Source: G965267335 sp965267335 (GTDB lineage Bacteria; Bacteroidota; Bacteroidia; Cytophagales; JAAEPT01). From it: DNA of 64,000 nt. The notes under the pieces were generated by a model. It made no database searches, was not told the DNA's origin, and was given only the letters and a program-made list of their open reading frames with translations. Shown here one piece after another: positions 62,372 through 64,000 of the stretch (the stretch's first letter is position 1; each line of letters starts with the position of its first letter). The stretch is taken from assembly GCA_965267335.1 (NCBI GenBank), contig OZ253953.1, positions 434,001 through 498,000 of the forward strand. The letters run 5' to 3'. The translations under genes and the position numbers were made by a program.

Positions 62372-63733
62372 GTGCGTACAACAATAGGAATCATATTACT
62401 TATCGCTGTTTTCTTTGGCTGTAAACCCAAAGATGAAATTATTACATCTAGCCCTGACAAAACACTACGCTTTTCTGAAGATACTGTGACCTTTGACACC
62501 TTATTATCTTCCGTAGGAAGTGTGACCAAAAGGTTTTATGTCTACAACGATGATAAAAATGCTATTGAGATCAGTAAAATAGAAATTGCTGATTTGACCA
62601 CACCTTACTCCATTACAATCAACGGTATTCAGCAAAATTCACATGACAATGTGTTGCTCCTGGGCGAAGATAGTATGCAGGTGCTGGTAGAAGTATTGAT
62701 CGACCCTATGGATAATTCGCTTCCCTACCTGGTAAAGGACAGCGTGCGATTTACCACCAATGGAAATTTACAAGACGTAAAATTAGTGGCCTACGGCCAG
62801 GATGCTCATTTTCTTTCGGATTCTATATTAGCTTGTTCGGCAACCTGGACCAATGGAAAGCCTTATGTGATTGTTGATTCAGCAACCGTTCCTGCCGGTT
62901 GCACACTGACCATTAATAAAGGTGCACGCGTACTTTTTAACTATCAGGCTAAACTGATTGTTGATGGAACCCTGATTGTCAATGGCGACTATGATAGCAC
63001 TGTAACGTTTTGTAATGAAAACGACCTTTCACCAGAGCCCGAACAAGCTTTGGGATATTGGGAAGGAATCGTTTTTACAGGATCGAGTACGGGAAATCAA
63101 ATTTCAGGCTCAATCATCAAGAATGCCCAAACCGGTTTATATCTTTCCAGTGGCAATACAGTTGATTCTATTGCCGAATTGACACTCAACAACGTGATTA
63201 TTCAGGATATGTCGCGGAAAGGGGTCCAGGCATATGGCGCGGATGTCTTTTTGGAAAATACTGTGATCACAAATTGTATTGACAACCTGTTTGTTGGGGC
63301 GGGTGGAGGAAATTATGTTTTCACCCACAGCTCATTAGCCAATTATAGTTTTGATTTTTTTCGAAACGGTTCAGCTCTTGAGTTTAATGATAGCGATGAT
63401 GAAAATGGGTTTACGGTGACTAACTCCTTGGAACTGGCTTTTTACAATTCCGTGGTTCATGGCAGTTTTGATGAGGAAATAGAAGTTTCTGGCTCAAGTT
63501 CAACTTACAGTACTAACTGTATATTTAAAACGGACAATTCTGTCTTCAACGGAAATGGAAATCAAATTGATGTTGACCCAGAATTTGCTGATGCTTCAGC
63601 AAAAAACTTACGGCCAGATACTCTTTCTCCATTAATTGACAACGGGAATGTAGGATTCGGAAATGCGCAGGATTTAGACGGAAACAGCAGAGATGCTCTT
63701 CCGGATGTGGGTGCTTATGAGTATGTGCCTTAG
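62372..63733 (+). CDS. Beta-helix lipoprotein (choice-of-anchor-Q-like)
   Basis: 453 residues; GTG start at 62372 follows the upstream stop. RTTIGIILLIAVFFGC has lipobox VFFGC (Cys17 or so). Residues ~30-140 are Ig-like (SVGSVTKRFYVYNDDKNAIEI). Then a right-handed beta-helix ~155-450 (LNNVIIQDMSRKGVQAYGADVFLENTVITNC, ASAKNLRPDTLSPLIDNGN) ending in DLDGNSRDALPDVGAYEYVP. That closing pattern matches the one at the window's left edge. An outer-membrane or surface protein, likely a polysaccharide binder. Confidence 0.82.
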   Translation: MRTTIGIILLIAVFFGCKPKDEIITSSPDKTLRFSEDTVTFDTLLSSVGSVTKRFYVYNDDKNAIEISKIEIADLTTPYSITINGIQQNSHDNVLLLGEDSMQVLVEVLIDPMDNSLPYLVKDSVRFTTNGNLQDVKLVAYGQDAHFLSDSILACSATWTNGKPYVIVDSATVPAGCTLTINKGARVLFNYQAKLIVDGTLIVNGDYDSTVTFCNENDLSPEPEQALGYWEGIVFTGSSTGNQISGSIIKNAQTGLYLSSGNTVDSIAELTLNNVIIQDMSRKGVQAYGADVFLENTVITNCIDNLFVGAGGGNYVFTHSSLANYSFDFFRNGSALEFNDSDDENGFTVTNSLELAFYNSVVHGSFDEEIEVSGSSSTYSTNCIFKTDNSVFNGNGNQIDVDPEFADASAKNLRPDTLSPLIDNGNVGFGNAQDLDGNSRDALPDVGAYEYVP

Positions 63734-63736
63734 TGT

Positions 63737-63958
63737 TTAATTCAGTTCTTTGAGTCTTCTTCTCAAATCAAGGCATTTTTCATACTCCTCTGTAGATTCA
63801 TAATGACCAAGAAGCTTGGTAAGAAACTCCTTATCCTCACAGTACGGGCAATCCTCTAAACACCCTTCCTGGCTGAGTACTATATAAAGATAGAACTCAA
63901 ACGGATCATGATGATCTTCTACTGAAGCTTTAAGTTTATCGATGTTGATTCTGGACAT
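63737..63958 (-). CDS. Small conserved-looking protein with CxxxCxxC motif
   Basis: 73 residues, no signal peptide. SQEGCLEDCPYCEDKEFLTKLLGHY: three cysteines in a CxxxCxxC spacing, possibly a metal site; it resembles a radical-SAM cluster motif in spacing only, and the protein is far too short for that fold. A charged helical tail (STEEYEKCLDLRRRLKELN) follows. Ends 3 bp from the convergent beta-helix gene. Function unknown. Confidence 0.6.
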   Translation of the reverse strand: MSRINIDKLKASVEDHHDPFEFYLYIVLSQEGCLEDCPYCEDKEFLTKLLGHYESTEEYEKCLDLRRRLKELN

Positions 63959-63961
63959 ATA

Positions 63962-64000
63962 CTAAAGTTCGTCAATCTCGATGAGTATTGGTGCATCATT
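63962..64000 (-). CDS. 3' end of a gene entering from the right edge
   Basis: On the minus strand the last 39 bases read as 12 codons plus TAG (NDAPILIEIDEL, stop at 63962). The stop sits 3 bp before the next minus-strand gene, as in an operon. Too short to assign. Confidence 0.35.
   Translation of the reverse strand, partial: NDAPILIEIDEL

Noticed and set aside
63737..63958. CxxxCxxC motif as radical SAM enzyme
   Set aside because: The protein is only 73 residues, too short for the fold; the cysteines may bind a metal otherwise.

Overview
The window looks like chromosomal DNA of a member of the Bacteroidota, most likely a Cytophagales-type marine or soil bacterium. The evidence is: TAnnTTTG -7 elements in front of several genes; frequent TTG and GTG starts; type IX secretion (T9SS, gliding-motility type) C-terminal domains on large surface proteins; a TonB-dependent receptor paired with a DUF4249 lipoprotein; a PorV/PorQ-like outer-membrane protein; and Bacteroidota-typical lipoproteins. 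No phage, plasmid, insertion sequence, CRISPR array, rRNA or tRNA was seen.

Layout. 1-8.9 kb: two tandem giant parallel beta-helix proteins with type B T9SS sorting domains; the first is cut by the window edge. 8.9-18.8 kb: a mostly minus-strand housekeeping block (SNF2 helicase, LolC/E-like permease, rbfA, rpiB, tatC, glyA, nitronate monooxygenase family) with one plus-strand polytopic membrane protein. 18.8-19.3 kb: an AT-rich intergenic stretch with clustered DnaA boxes, a candidate replication origin. 19.3-31.1 kb: small lipoprotein, flotillin-nfeD pair, envelope lipoproteins, a MltD-like lytic transglycosylase, a coupled gene run ending in a PmtA-like methyltransferase, a glycoside hydrolase 3/beta-lactamase fusion, and DUF4197. 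31.2-41.3 kb: cupin, rmuC, recJ, lptB, a GH3-type acyl-amido synthetase, a ClC transporter, two small membrane proteins, and a toxin-antitoxin pair whose toxin carries an internal stop.

41.3-43.7 kb holds the most unusual gene: a single 816-residue protein joining a complete prokaryotic pentameric ligand-gated ion channel (extracellular domain plus four membrane segments) to a C-terminal family 5 solute-binding protein. The topology puts both ligand-binding modules in the periplasm, and no ABC transporter lies nearby. This suggests a channel gated or tuned by a captured peptide-like solute.

43.7-64 kb: a nested inverted-repeat (REP-like) element, an endonuclease/exonuclease/phosphatase-family enzyme, a tightly overlapping run of PorV-like barrel, helix-hairpin-helix outer-membrane protein and lamin-tail T9SS cargo, further envelope genes, a radical SAM protein, divergent mutS and spoU-type methyltransferase genes, the DUF4249/TonB receptor pair, prfA, and a beta-helix lipoprotein. 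Most annotations are envelope or surface functions interleaved with conserved housekeeping genes. All calls rest on reading the sequence and recalled family features; no database search was run.
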